From Candidatus Tumulicola scandinaviensis (GTDB lineage Bacteria; Vulcanimicrobiota; Vulcanimicrobiia; Vulcanimicrobiales; Vulcanimicrobiaceae): 36,546 nucleotides of DNA. Location: assembly GCA_003140835.1 (NCBI GenBank), contig PLLA01000063.1, positions 51,561 through 88,106 of the forward strand. The letters run 5' to 3'. How positions within the stretch are numbered: position 1 is the first letter of the stretch; every line of letters begins with the position of its first letter. This document shows positions 8,984 through 16,918 of this stretch, piece after piece. The notes under the pieces are model-generated. The model saw only the letters and a program-made list of their open reading frames with translations, was not told the DNA's origin and searched no databases. A program made the translations under genes and the position numbers.

Positions 8984-9389
8984 CGGCCTCCCCGCCGGTT
9001 TTTGCCACCGCACTCAGCACGCCGTTGATGAAACGCCCCGAGTCCTCGGTGGAGAAGCGCTTCGCCAGTTCGACCGCCTCGTTGATCGCGACCGCCGCCG
9101 GCGTACCGGCGCATTGGAGCAGTTCGTAGGTGCCCATCTGTAGCAGTAAACGGTCGATCGTCGGCAGGCGTTCGAGCGCCCAGCCTTCCAACAGCGGACC
9201 GACGATACGATCGGCCTCCTGACGATATTCGAGCGTCCCTAAAACGAGTTCCCTGACGAACGTGCGATGCGGCGCGTCGACCGCGTCGCCGATCACGTCG
9301 GCCAGCACGTCGGCCGGTTCGCGGTGGCCGATTTCCATGGAATACAACGCTTGCAGCGCCTGCTCGCGACCGAGCCGCCGGCTCGCCAT
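8970..9389 (-). CDS. nusB: Transcription antitermination factor NusB
   Basis: This is a 139-residue all-helical protein. The start ASRRLGREQALQALYSMEIG is the canonical NusB N-terminal RNA-binding patch. LERLPTIDRLLLQMGTYELL and PAAVAINEAVELAKRFSTED, then FINGVLSAVAK, are family hallmarks. It binds boxA RNA with NusE/S10 in rRNA antitermination complexes. The frame stays open 68 codons upstream inside accC, but the ATG at 9389, 10 nt after the accC stop, matches the family start. The 3' end overlaps the PBP gene by 14 bp. Confidence 0.93.
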   Translation of the reverse strand: MASRRLGREQALQALYSMEIGHREPADVLADVIGDAVDAPHRTFVRELVLGTLEYRQEADRIVGPLLEGWALERLPTIDRLLLQMGTYELLQCAGTPAAVAINEAVELAKRFSTEDSGRFINGVLSAVAKTGGEADAQA

Positions 9390-9399
9390 GCCGGGAATC

Positions 9400-10746
9400 T
9401 TATACCGCCGATCCAAGCATCGAGGGCAGAAATCCGATGTCGTATCGTCCGGCGCGAAACTCGCGCGATGCCAGCACCTCGAGGCACAGTCCGATCGTCG
9501 TCTGCACCCCTTCGATGACGGTTTCGCGCAGCGCCCGCTCCATTCGAGCGATGGCCGCCTCGCGGGTATCGCCGTAAGCCACCGCCTTGGCAAGCAGCGA
9601 ATCGTAGTACGGCGGTATCGAGGCGCCCGGATATAGGTGCGTGTCGACCCGGATTCCGGGACCGCCCGGAAACACCACGTTCGTCACCGTGCCGGCTTGC
9701 GGCGCAAAGTTATTGCGCGGATCTTCTGCATTGATCCGGCACTCGATGGCGTGGCCGCGGGCCACGAGGTCGCGCTGAACGTAGCCGAGCGCCTCGCCGG
9801 CGGCGATGCGGATTTGCTCTTTGACGAGGTCGATGCCGTACACCATTTCAGTCACCGGGTGCTCGACTTGAATTCGCGTGTTCATCTCCATGAAGTACGC
9901 GTCGTCGCCGGTCGTCAAAAATTCAAGCGTTCCGGCGTTCGTGTAGCCGACGCGTTCGCTCGCCCGCACCGCCATATCGTGCAGCGCAGAGCGCGCGCGC
10001 GCCGACAGATTCGGAGCCGGCGACTCTTCGACGAGCTTCTGGTGCGAGGGTTTCTGCGCCGAGCAATCGCGCTCGCCGAGATGCACGACGGCGCCGAACT
10101 CGTCGGCAAGCACCTGCACTTCGATGTGACGTGGATTGGAAATTAGCCTTTCCAGATAGAGGCGCCCGTCTTTGAAGCTCGCTTCGGACTCGGCGGTGGC
10201 GCTGGCGAAAGCGCGTTCGACGTCTTCGGAGCGCTCGACGACGCGCATGCCCTTGCCGCCCCCACCCGCGGTTGCCTTGAGCAGCACCGGATATCCCAGC
10301 TTTTCGGCGGCATTTTCGGCTTCGGCAACGGTGGCCAGAATGTCGGTTCCGGGAATGGTGGCGACGCCGGCCTCGTGCATGACTCGCTTTGCCGTCGCCT
10401 TATCACCCATGGCAGCGATAACGCTCGGACGCGGACCGATAAAAACCAAGCCGTGATCTGCGCAGATCTCCGCGAACCGCGCGTTCTCGGCCAGAAACCC
10501 GTATCCCGGATGAACGGCGTCGCAACCCGTGATCAAGGCCGTCGAAATGATGTTCGGAATATTGAGGTAGGAACGCGGCACCGGGCCCGGCCCAACGCAA
10601 AAGGCTTCGTCGGCTTGGCGGACGTGGAGCGACTCGCGATCGGGCTCGGAAAAAACCGCGACCGTGCGCACGCCCAGTTCCTGGCACGCGCGGTTGATGC
10701 GCAACGCGATTTCGCCGCGGTTGGCGATCAAGACTTTTCGAAAGAT
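9400..10746 (-). CDS. accC: Biotin carboxylase subunit of acetyl-CoA carboxylase, apparent ATC start
   Basis: The 448-residue length is normal for AccC, which carboxylates biotin on BCCP with ATP and bicarbonate. Intact motifs include VLIANRGEIALRI, AVHPGYGFLAENA, the ATP-grasp loop TAGGGGKGMRVV, HLGERDCSAQKPSHQKLVEE, and the catalytic block MEMNTRIQVEHPVTE. The family N-terminus MFKKVLIANRGE aligns to IFRKVLIANRGE here, so translation should begin at the ATC at 10746. That ATC follows GAGGG by 7 nt and the accB-like stop by 4 nt. The only ordinary alternative is a TTG at 10731, which would remove the first five residues and has no good ribosome site. nusB follows after 10 nt. Confidence 0.95.
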   Translation of the reverse strand: MFRKVLIANRGEIALRINRACQELGVRTVAVFSEPDRESLHVRQADEAFCVGPGPVPRSYLNIPNIISTALITGCDAVHPGYGFLAENARFAEICADHGLVFIGPRPSVIAAMGDKATAKRVMHEAGVATIPGTDILATVAEAENAAEKLGYPVLLKATAGGGGKGMRVVERSEDVERAFASATAESEASFKDGRLYLERLISNPRHIEVQVLADEFGAVVHLGERDCSAQKPSHQKLVEESPAPNLSARARSALHDMAVRASERVGYTNAGTLEFLTTGDDAYFMEMNTRIQVEHPVTEMVYGIDLVKEQIRIAAGEALGYVQRDLVARGHAIECRINAEDPRNNFAPQAGTVTNVVFPGGPGIRVDTHLYPGASIPPYYDSLLAKAVAYGDTREAAIARMERALRETVIEGVQTTIGLCLEVLASREFRAGRYDIGFLPSMLGSAV

Positions 10747-10750
10747 GCGG

Positions 10751-11164
10751 TTACCCTCTATCCAGGAGGAAGAGCGATTGCCCGTACTCTACCGGAGCGC
10801 CGTCTTGCGACGCAATCGCGACGATGCGGCCGGCGCCGAGACTCCGCACCGGCGTACGAATACCCAGGGCCTCGATGAACGCGAGTTCCCGATCCTCTTC
10901 CAGAAGCTCGCCTTCCAGCGGCGCCGGGCGGCTGAGATGGAAAATGCCGACCAGGTCGGCTTTAATCGCGTCGACGCGTAATGCGACCGGCTCGGTCCGG
11001 ACGTCGTCCGCGCTTCCGGCGGGCGCGTAAAGGAGCGGCGGGCGGCGACCGACTTCGATTTCTTCACCCGGGCGTTCGATGCGAACGCGAAACACGTCCG
11101 ACGTCGACAGGAATTCGGCCAGCCGGCGTATGCGATCTGCGGGAAGGGAGCCTTGTGAAGGCAT
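10751..11164 (-). CDS. AccB/BCCP-like protein lacking the biotinylation lysine
   Basis: The protein has 137 residues. The N-terminus (PADRIRRLAEFLSTSDVFRV, RIERPGEEIEV) matches the helical start of AccB. A short linker follows, then a biotinyl-like domain (about 58-137) beginning EPVALRVDAIKADLVGIFHL. That domain ends GAPVEYGQSLFLLDRG, very close to the usual NGQPVEYGQPLFVI ending. The canonical EAMKM(M) hairpin carrying the biotinyl-lysine reads EALGIRTPV: glycine replaces the lysine, and no lysine is nearby. I re-read the nucleotides (gag gcc ctg ggt att cgt); no single frameshift restores MKM. It is directly upstream of accC and 34 nt after folK. It cannot be a normal biotin carrier as read. 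It may be a structural or regulatory AccC partner, comparable to the lysine-less BADC proteins of plant plastids. The ATG at 11164 matches the family start. Confidence 0.85.
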   Translation of the reverse strand: MPSQGSLPADRIRRLAEFLSTSDVFRVRIERPGEEIEVGRRPPLLYAPAGSADDVRTEPVALRVDAIKADLVGIFHLSRPAPLEGELLEEDRELAFIEALGIRTPVRSLGAGRIVAIASQDGAPVEYGQSLFLLDRG

Positions 11165-11198
11165 GCGCGATAGGCTTCCGCAGCCTTCGCGACCGGAC

Positions 11199-11675
11199 CT
11201 AGGAGGTGGGCTCGGCGAGACGTTCGACCCCGTGCAACGCCGAATCGGCAAGCGCATCCCGCAATGGTTCGTAGCTCGCATCGATCTCGGCGAGCGGAAC
11301 GAGCACGAACGCGCGGTCACCCATGGAAGGGTGGGGCAGCCGCAGGCCTGGCTCGTCCAACGTGCGGTCGTCGTAGGTCAGCAGGTCCAGGTCGATCGCG
11401 CGCGGCCCCCAGCGCTCGCCCGCAATGCGTCCCAAGCGTACCTCGATCGCTTTGAACGCGGCCAACAGCGCGTGCGGATCGTAGGTCGTTTCGAGCAGCG
11501 CGACCGCGTTGACGAACGGCGCCTGATCGGTTCTCCCCCATGGCTGCGTTCGGTACAGCGACGATCGGCGCACCAAGGTTCCGAGGTCGCGCAGGGCAGC
11601 GAGTGCGCGCCGCACGTTCCACGATGCATCGCCGGTATTCGCACCGATCCCGACGTACGCGCGATGCGCGCTCAC
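11199..11675 (-). CDS. folK: 2-amino-4-hydroxy-6-hydroxymethyldihydropteridine pyrophosphokinase (HPPK)
   Basis: The gene encodes 158 residues, typical of single-domain HPPK, which activates hydroxymethyl-dihydropterin with ATP for dihydropteroate synthesis. Motifs are AYVGIGANTGDASWNVRRAL at the start, RRSSLYRTQPWGRTDQAPFVNAV, and the magnesium/ATP block RWGPRAIDLDLLTYDD. LRLPHPSMGDRAFVLVPLAEI follows. The GTG start at 11675 overlaps the folB stop by 4 bp (GTGA). The gene completes a folC-folP-folB-folK cluster. Confidence 0.95.
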   Translation of the reverse strand: MSAHRAYVGIGANTGDASWNVRRALAALRDLGTLVRRSSLYRTQPWGRTDQAPFVNAVALLETTYDPHALLAAFKAIEVRLGRIAGERWGPRAIDLDLLTYDDRTLDEPGLRLPHPSMGDRAFVLVPLAEIDASYEPLRDALADSALHGVERLAEPTS

Positions 11676-12037
11676 GCAGGCTCGCGCCGAGGATTAGCGC
11701 GCGCGAGGGTTACCGATGGCGTTGCACCCTCGAGGACGCGCGGCTTAGCGACGGTCACTTCCGCGTACCGCACCCGACTATCGGCGAAGACGGTCTCGAG
11801 CAGTTCGCTTGCGAGCCTCTCCAGCAGCGCGTACGAGGTTGCGGTGACGACGGTAACGAGCCGGTCGTGCAAACGCGCGTAGTCGAGCGTATCCGCGAGA
11901 TCGTCGCTACGGCCGGCGGCATCGAGATCGATATCGATGGCCAGATCCACGTCGAACGGCTGCAATTCCGCGCGCTCGACGGCGCTTACGCCGTGCCGGC
12001 CATAGGCGCGGATGCCGGAAAGGGCTATCCGGTCCAT
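11672..12037 (-). CDS. folB: Dihydroneopterin aldolase
   Basis: The gene encodes 121 residues from the ATG at 12037: DRIALSGIRAYGRHGVSAVE is the family N-terminus. The substrate-binding DYARLHDRLVTVV and the C-terminal VTVAKPRVLEGA, with the conserved lysine, also fit. It cleaves dihydroneopterin to 6-hydroxymethyl-dihydropterin and glycolaldehyde. The frame remains open far upstream, but that part is shadow of folP. The gene overlaps folP by 13 bp and folK by 4 bp, so the three are probably coupled. Confidence 0.92.
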   Translation of the reverse strand: MDRIALSGIRAYGRHGVSAVERAELQPFDVDLAIDIDLDAAGRSDDLADTLDYARLHDRLVTVVTATSYALLERLASELLETVFADSRVRYAEVTVAKPRVLEGATPSVTLARANPRREPA

Positions 12038-12891
12038 CCGTCCGGCCTCCAGTCGCGCACGATCGCATCCGCAACTGCGACGGCGTCGCGGGCCGCGGCC
12101 ACGTCGTGAACCCGAACGACGTCGATTCCGGCTTTCACCGCGAGTGCGGTGGTGGCTATGCTGCCGTAGACGCGCTCCCGCGGCTCGCGTCCGGTGAGCT
12201 TGCCGATGGTGCTCTTGCGCGACGTTCCCAGGAGCGTCGGAAAGCCGAGTGCCACGACCCGGTCGAGATCGCGTAACACCGCGAGATTCTGGTCGGACGT
12301 CTTGCCGAAGCCGATCCCAGGATCGAGCACGACGCACTCGCGCGCGATGCCGCGCAATACGGCGCGCGTCGCGCAATCGTCCAAGAACGCCAGCACCGCG
12401 TCGACGACGTTTCGGCCTCCGTAGCCGGTGCCGGCCTGATTGTGCGTCGCAACCAGCGGCATTCCGAGTTCGGCGACCGCATCGAGCAGTTCGTCGGACG
12501 CTCCCCAAACGGAGTTCACCAAATCGGCGCCGGCCGCATGCGCGGCGCGCGCCACACCGGCTTTATACGTATCGATGGAGATCGGCGCGTGGGGCAGACT
12601 TTCGCGAAGCGCGCGAATGACGGGAAGCACGCGCGACATTTCCACGGCCGATTCGACCGGGTGGTAGCCGGGCCGCGTGGATTCTCCTCCGACGTCGAGA
12701 AGATCGGCGCCGGCCGCCCATTGATCGCGCCCGTGAATGGCCGCGACCTTCGCATCGCCGATGCCGTCGCCCGAAAACGAGTCGGGGCTGACGTTAACGA
12801 TCCCCATCACGTACGTGCGCGCGCCCCACGCCAACGGCGCACCTCTCACCGGCAACGCGCCGCGATCGTCAGGCACTCGATTCGGCTGCAT
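12025..12891 (-). CDS. folP: Dihydropteroate synthase
   Basis: This is a 288-residue TIM-barrel enzyme that condenses the activated pterin with p-aminobenzoate; it is the sulfonamide target. Visible blocks are VMGIVNVSPDSFSGDG, LLDVGGESTRPGYHPV, ISIDTYKAGVARAA, VVLDPGIGFGKTSDQN and LLGTSRKSTIG. The C-terminal VVRVHDVAAARDAV is also typical. The start at 12891 overlaps the folC stop by 23 bp. The first about 20 residues are a poorly conserved extension, so a slightly later start is possible. Confidence 0.95.
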   Translation of the reverse strand: MQPNRVPDDRGALPVRGAPLAWGARTYVMGIVNVSPDSFSGDGIGDAKVAAIHGRDQWAAGADLLDVGGESTRPGYHPVESAVEMSRVLPVIRALRESLPHAPISIDTYKAGVARAAHAAGADLVNSVWGASDELLDAVAELGMPLVATHNQAGTGYGGRNVVDAVLAFLDDCATRAVLRGIARECVVLDPGIGFGKTSDQNLAVLRDLDRVVALGFPTLLGTSRKSTIGKLTGREPRERVYGSIATTALAVKAGIDVVRVHDVAAARDAVAVADAIVRDWRPDGWTG

Positions 12892-14212
12892 CGAGCCCGC
12901 AACTCAGTAAGCTCTCGCGCAAGGCGGCGACCACGAACGTCGACCCCGTCGCCACGACCAGGTCGTTGGCGCGTGCGGTGCGACGCGCAAACGCGAGCGC
13001 TTCCAACGGATCGGCCACCGCGTGCGCGCGGCGTCCAGCGGCTTCGGCAATCGCTACCAGGCGGCTGGGGTCGATCGCGCGCCGGCCGGGAATCATAAAC
13101 GACGTGAAAACGAACGTCGACGGGAGCGTCGCCAGCGTCGATAGGATCTGGTTGGCATCCTTGCTCTCGCCGATCGCCACGACGTAGCTGATGCGGCGGC
13201 GAGGAAACGCATCCCGCAGCGACGCGACCAGATACTGCGCCTTTTCGGCGTTGTGAGCGATATCGAGCACGCAGGCGGGCGCGCCGGGGAAGACTTCCAT
13301 TCGTCCAGGAATCGCCACCCGCGCGAGACCGCGTTCGACGGTGTGCGGATCCGGCCGTAGCGACGGGCCGAGACGTTCGAGCACGGCGATCGACGTGGCT
13401 GCATTGGCCACCTGGAAGAGCCCGTAGACCGGAAGGTCGATAGCGTAACGCGCCGCGGACGTCGCCGCCGCAAACGCTTGCGCAAAAGCGCGGGAAGCCT
13501 TCGCCGGTTCGACCGAAACCACGTCGGCAACGCGCACCATCGGCGCCCCGGCTTCGGCCGCACAGGCCGCCAGCGTTTTCAATGCCGCGGGCGCGGTCGC
13601 GGCAACCACGAACGGCACGCCCGCCCGGGCGATGCCCGCCTTCTCCCGCGCGATCGATTCCAGCGTATCGCCGAGAACCTCGGTATGGTCGTAGCCGATC
13701 GACGTGATCGCGGTGACCTCGGGCTGGAGGAGATTGGTGCCGTCGAGACGGCCGCCGAGACCAACCTCGATAACGGCGACGTCGACGCGTTCTTCGGCGA
13801 AATAGGCGAACGCCAGCGCCAGCAACGTTTCGTAATACGTCGGCCGGCCGTATTCGGGCTGGACACGCTCGATGGCCGGCATCATACGGTCGAGCAGCGC
13901 GGCAAACCGCTCGGGTGCCACCGGAACTCCATCGATGCGCGCGCGCTCCGTCATGCTGTGTAAGTGCGGCTTGGTGTGCAAGCCGGTGCGCTTACCGCTT
14001 GCCTGCAGCACGCTCGCGATCATCGTGCACGTGGAACCTTTTCCGCTCGTGCCGCCGACGTGGATGGTTGGATACGCGCGATGCGGATCGCCCAGTTCGC
14101 GCAAGAATGCGCGCATCCGGTCGAGCTTGTACGACGTTCTTCGCGAAAGCGTCTCGTCGATCGTGCCGAGCAGATACGTTTCGGCTCGGTCGAATGACGG
14201 AATCGCGCTCAT
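12869..14212 (-). CDS. folC: Folylpolyglutamate synthase / dihydrofolate synthase
   Basis: The 447 residues are a normal FolC length. The ATP-binding loop is HVGGTSGKGSTCTMIASVL near residue 52. It is followed by TKPHLHSMTERARIDG, VIEVGLGGRLDGTNLL (metal-binding region) and TSIGYDHTEVLGDTLESIAR, then REKAGI. The C-terminal Mur-ligase-like domain contains VLDIAHNAEKAQYL. It adds glutamate to dihydropteroate and/or folates in the cytoplasm. ATG at 14212 overlaps the mog stop by 4 bp (ATGA). Confidence 0.95.
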   Translation of the reverse strand: MSAIPSFDRAETYLLGTIDETLSRRTSYKLDRMRAFLRELGDPHRAYPTIHVGGTSGKGSTCTMIASVLQASGKRTGLHTKPHLHSMTERARIDGVPVAPERFAALLDRMMPAIERVQPEYGRPTYYETLLALAFAYFAEERVDVAVIEVGLGGRLDGTNLLQPEVTAITSIGYDHTEVLGDTLESIAREKAGIARAGVPFVVAATAPAALKTLAACAAEAGAPMVRVADVVSVEPAKASRAFAQAFAAATSAARYAIDLPVYGLFQVANAATSIAVLERLGPSLRPDPHTVERGLARVAIPGRMEVFPGAPACVLDIAHNAEKAQYLVASLRDAFPRRRISYVVAIGESKDANQILSTLATLPSTFVFTSFMIPGRRAIDPSRLVAIAEAAGRRAHAVADPLEALAFARRTARANDLVVATGSTFVVAALRESLLSCGLDAAESSA

Positions 14213-14688
14213 CCGTCGACGACCCGATCGTTCAAGAGTTCGAGCGCATGAGGCAGCACGGGAAGAATCACGTCGAGCGCCTCGCCGACGGCTTTCGGGC
14301 TTCCGGGAAGATTGACGATCAAGGTGCGATGCCGTACGCCGGCAAGCGCGCGCGACAGCATGGCCGTTTTTACGATGGCAATCGACGCCGCCCGGATTGC
14401 TTCGGCGATGCCGGGCACTTCGTAATCGAGAATCGCGGCCGTCGCCTGCGGCGTCCGGTCCCGGGTCGCTAAGCCCGTTCCACCGCTGGTGAAAATCACG
14501 TCGGCGGCTTGACCGTCCGAGAGATCGATCAACTCGGCTTGGAGCGCGCTCGGATCGTCCGCTAGAATCGTCTCGCGAACGATGGCGTAGGCCGCGGCGA
14601 GCTTCTCCTTCATGACCGGAATGCAGCCGTCGGGGCGTTCGCCGCGGGCGGCCCGGTCCGACAGCACGACGAGCGCTACTCTAAACAT
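14209..14688 (-). CDS. mog: MogA/MoaB-family molybdopterin adenylyltransferase
   Basis: The protein has 159 residues from the ATG at 14688 ([20 protein letters not shown]). The family core includes [20 protein letters not shown], which binds molybdopterin, then [12 protein letters not shown] and [20 protein letters not shown]. It adenylates molybdopterin before molybdenum insertion. MogA and MoaB cannot be separated from sequence alone. It overlaps moaC by 8 bp and folC by 4 bp. The frame extends 13 codons upstream, but that part lies inside moaC and does not resemble the family. Confidence 0.9.
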   Translation of the reverse strand: MFRVALVVLSDRAARGERPDGCIPVMKEKLAAAYAIVRETILADDPSALQAELIDLSDGQAADVIFTSGGTGLATRDRTPQATAAILDYEVPGIAEAIRAASIAIVKTAMLSRALAGVRHRTLIVNLPGSPKAVGEALDVILPVLPHALELLNDRVVDG

Positions 14689-15169
14689 CGTCGCCCTCGC
14701 CGCGAGACCAATGCCCGCTCTTCCCACCGCTTTTCTCCAAAAGGCGCACCGACTCGATGGTGATGCCCTTGTCGAGTGCCTTCGCCATGTCGTAGATTGT
14801 CAGAGCTGCCATCGAAACAGCGACCATCGCCTCCATTTCGACGCCGGTCGGCGCGACGGTTCGCGCCTGCGCTTCGACGCGCAATCCGCCGTCCGGCGTC
14901 CATTCGAACCGCACGTCTACGCCGGCCAGCGGCAACGGATGCGCGAGCGGTATCAGCGCGGCCGTTTGCTTTGCCGCCATGATGCCCGCCAGCTGCGCCG
15001 CGACGAACGCGTCGCCCTTGGGTAACGTCGCCGCTCGAAGCGCGTCTTGTGCGGCCGGGCTCATACGCACGAGCGCTTCGGCGCGCGCGCTACGCGAGGA
15101 GTCGCTCTTGCCAGAAACGTCTACCATCGAGATGCCGCCGTCGGCCGAAATGTGCGTGGGTTTCTTCAC
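14681..15169 (-). CDS. moaC: Cyclic pyranopterin monophosphate synthase MoaC
   Basis: The gene encodes 162 residues. It opens [20 protein letters not shown], which aligns directly with the MoaC start in E. coli, so the GTG at 15169 is accepted despite a weak ribosome site. [35 protein letters not shown] and [20 protein letters not shown] are diagnostic. The enzyme acts with MoaA on the first step of molybdenum-cofactor synthesis; moaA is not in this window. It is followed by mog with an 8-bp overlap. Confidence 0.94.
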   Translation of the reverse strand: MKKPTHISADGGISMVDVSGKSDSSRSARAEALVRMSPAAQDALRAATLPKGDAFVAAQLAGIMAAKQTAALIPLAHPLPLAGVDVRFEWTPDGGLRVEAQARTVAPTGVEMEAMVAVSMAALTIYDMAKALDKGITIESVRLLEKSGGKSGHWSRGEGDDV

Positions 15170-15190
15170 CGGTTAGGTTCGCCCGCGAGG

Positions 15191-15385
15191 TCAGTAGCGC
15201 GAGGGTTTGCTCTGGAAGCGCGCCCAAACGAGGCACAGCAACGCCAAGAACCACGCTACGATCAGATGCGTGATGTGGTGCGCGTGGCCCGGGCCCGACT
15301 CGGTGAGCCAGTTGATCTTTCCCATGCCGTATAGGATGCCGACGACGAAGAAAACTGCGGCGAGAATAAACGCGATGGTTCTCAT
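15191..15385 (-). CDS. Small two-helix membrane protein of unknown function
   Basis: The gene encodes 64 residues with two hydrophobic segments (TIAFILAAVFFVVGILYGMG and ITHLIVAWFLALLCLVWARF). They are separated by a short loop with a histidine cluster (GPGHAHHITH). Its ATG directly abuts the uppP stop codon (0 nt between), so it is almost certainly cotranslated with uppP. I do not recognise the family. The hydrophobic pattern and tight packing argue it is a real gene. It could be a partner of the undecaprenyl-pyrophosphate phosphatase, but only the neighbourhood suggests that. Confidence 0.75.
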   Translation of the reverse strand: MRTIAFILAAVFFVVGILYGMGKINWLTESGPGHAHHITHLIVAWFLALLCLVWARFQSKPSRY

Positions 15386-16237
15386 CTATGAAATGACTCC
15401 CGTTCGTGCGAGAAAGAAGCAGCCTGCACCGACGATGACGCAATACCAACCGAACGGGCGCAGATCGTTCGAGCGAAAATAGCGAGTGAGAAAAGCGACC
15501 GAGCAATACGCCGCGATGCCGGCCGCGATACCACCGGCGATCGCCTGGACCAGAACGACGTGCGCGTCGGGTGCGAAGAGCTTCGGCATCTCCAACAATG
15601 CCGCCGCTAATATCACCGGCGTTGCCAACAAAAACGAATAGCGAGCGGCGTCTTCGTGATCGAGACCGCAGAGCAGTCCCGCGACCATGGAGATGCCCGA
15701 GCGCGAGATACCGGGCAGCAGCGCCGCCGATTGCGCGAACCCGACCAGCACGCTTTGTCCGTACGTAAGCCCCTCGAGCGGCCGGCCGCGGCTTTCCCGT
15801 CGTTGGCGCCGCAACCGCTCGCCGAGAAACATCAGCAAGCCGTTCACGAACAAGAACAGCGCCGCCGGCGCCGGCGAGCCGAACAGCGCGCGTACCGGAT
15901 GCTCGAATGCGACCCCGAGAATGCCGACCGGAATCGTTCCGATCACCAGCAGCCAACCGATTCGTTCATCGCGGTCGTCGCCGAGGCGCCCGCGGGCGAC
16001 GCTGGCGACGACCGCGCGCGCGATGGCCATCCATTCGGCTCGATAAAACGCGATCAGCGCCAGCGCCGTTCCGAGATGCAGCACGACGACGAAACTCAGA
16101 AACGACGGAGCGGACCGGTCGACGTTGTTCCAGTGCAGCAGTGCGGGAACCAAAATCGTATGGCCGAGGCTCGAAATGGGAAATAGCTCGCTTATTCCCT
16201 GTAAGAGCGCCAACACCAGCGCCTGAAAAAACGTCAC
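15386..16237 (-). CDS. uppP: Undecaprenyl-diphosphatase UppP (BacA family)
   Basis: This is a 283-residue polytopic inner-membrane protein that dephosphorylates undecaprenyl pyrophosphate to recycle the lipid carrier for murein and glycans. The N-terminal QGISELFPISSLGH is the first conserved box (usually a TEFLPISS variant). The second is LLPGISRSGISMVAGLLCGL with the catalytic arginine/serine region. HEDAARYSFLLATPVILAA follows. Several further hydrophobic helices continue to the C-terminus. It lies 42 nt after the tonB-like gene. Confidence 0.93.
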   Translation of the reverse strand: MTFFQALVLALLQGISELFPISSLGHTILVPALLHWNNVDRSAPSFLSFVVVLHLGTALALIAFYRAEWMAIARAVVASVARGRLGDDRDERIGWLLVIGTIPVGILGVAFEHPVRALFGSPAPAALFLFVNGLLMFLGERLRRQRRESRGRPLEGLTYGQSVLVGFAQSAALLPGISRSGISMVAGLLCGLDHEDAARYSFLLATPVILAAALLEMPKLFAPDAHVVLVQAIAGGIAAGIAAYCSVAFLTRYFRSNDLRPFGWYCVIVGAGCFFLARTGVIS

Positions 16238-16279
16238 GGCGCACCGTTACGCCACTCGTTGCGGGCGGCCTTCAGCGCG

Positions 16280-16900
16280 CTACCACGCAAAAAAGCGCAC
16301 GCGAAACGCGTACGCACTCGCTACCGGCTTGCACCCGTGAAGCGCCGGGCTATAACGCGCGTCGCGCGCCATCCCCAAAGCAACCACGTCGAGCGACGAG
16401 TTGCCGCTGCTTTCGGTCACGTTTGCGGCCGTCACCGCCCCCTGAGCGTCGAGTTGGACGTTGACCGTCGCCACGCCGCTGGTCCCTTCCGCTCGAGCCG
16501 CATTGGGAATATCCGGTTGAGGTGGATTCTCCGCCACCGCCGCGCCGAGATCGGATTTCTCACAGGCATTGGCCGCCAGCGTAGCGGCCGGCGAGGGGCG
16601 TTCAGCCGGAGCGCTCGTCGCGCCGGAGCCGGGACCGCCGGCCTGCGGTTGGGCGCCGTGAGCCCTAACCGGTGCCGGGCGGATCGACGGCTGCGGATGC
16701 GGAGCAGGCGTACTCTTGGGACGTGGCGGGGGCGTTTGCAGTCTCGACATGACCAACGGGCGATGCTGGATCGACACCGCTTCGACCTCGTTGTCCCGCC
16801 GATTGCGCCATGGGTGTACGACGAACGCAAACACCAGATGCAACAACAGTGAGATCGCAAATGCGAGCACGAGCAAACGCTGAGATCGAGTCAAAGTCAC
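16280..16900 (-). CDS. tonB: TonB-like energy transducer (first of two beside uppP)
   Basis: The protein has 206 residues with a GTG start at 16900; the ribosome site is weak. The N-terminal anchor (LLVLAFAISLLLHLVFAFVV) with an in-membrane histidine resembles the SxxxH motif of TonB (here S-LLL-H). A proline-rich periplasmic stalk (TPPPRPKSTPAPHPQP) follows. The C-terminal domain (about 120-206: GVATVNVQLDAQGAVTAANV, then ARYSPALHGCKPVASAYAFR) has the TonB fold pattern. It may couple proton motive force from ExbB/ExbD to outer-membrane transport. A 104-nt palindromic element separates it from the other tonB-like gene. Confidence 0.85.
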   Translation of the reverse strand: MTLTRSQRLLVLAFAISLLLHLVFAFVVHPWRNRRDNEVEAVSIQHRPLVMSRLQTPPPRPKSTPAPHPQPSIRPAPVRAHGAQPQAGGPGSGATSAPAERPSPAATLAANACEKSDLGAAVAENPPQPDIPNAARAEGTSGVATVNVQLDAQGAVTAANVTESSGNSSLDVVALGMARDARYSPALHGCKPVASAYAFRVRFFAW

Positions 16901-16918
16901 GGGCTTGCGAATCGGGCT

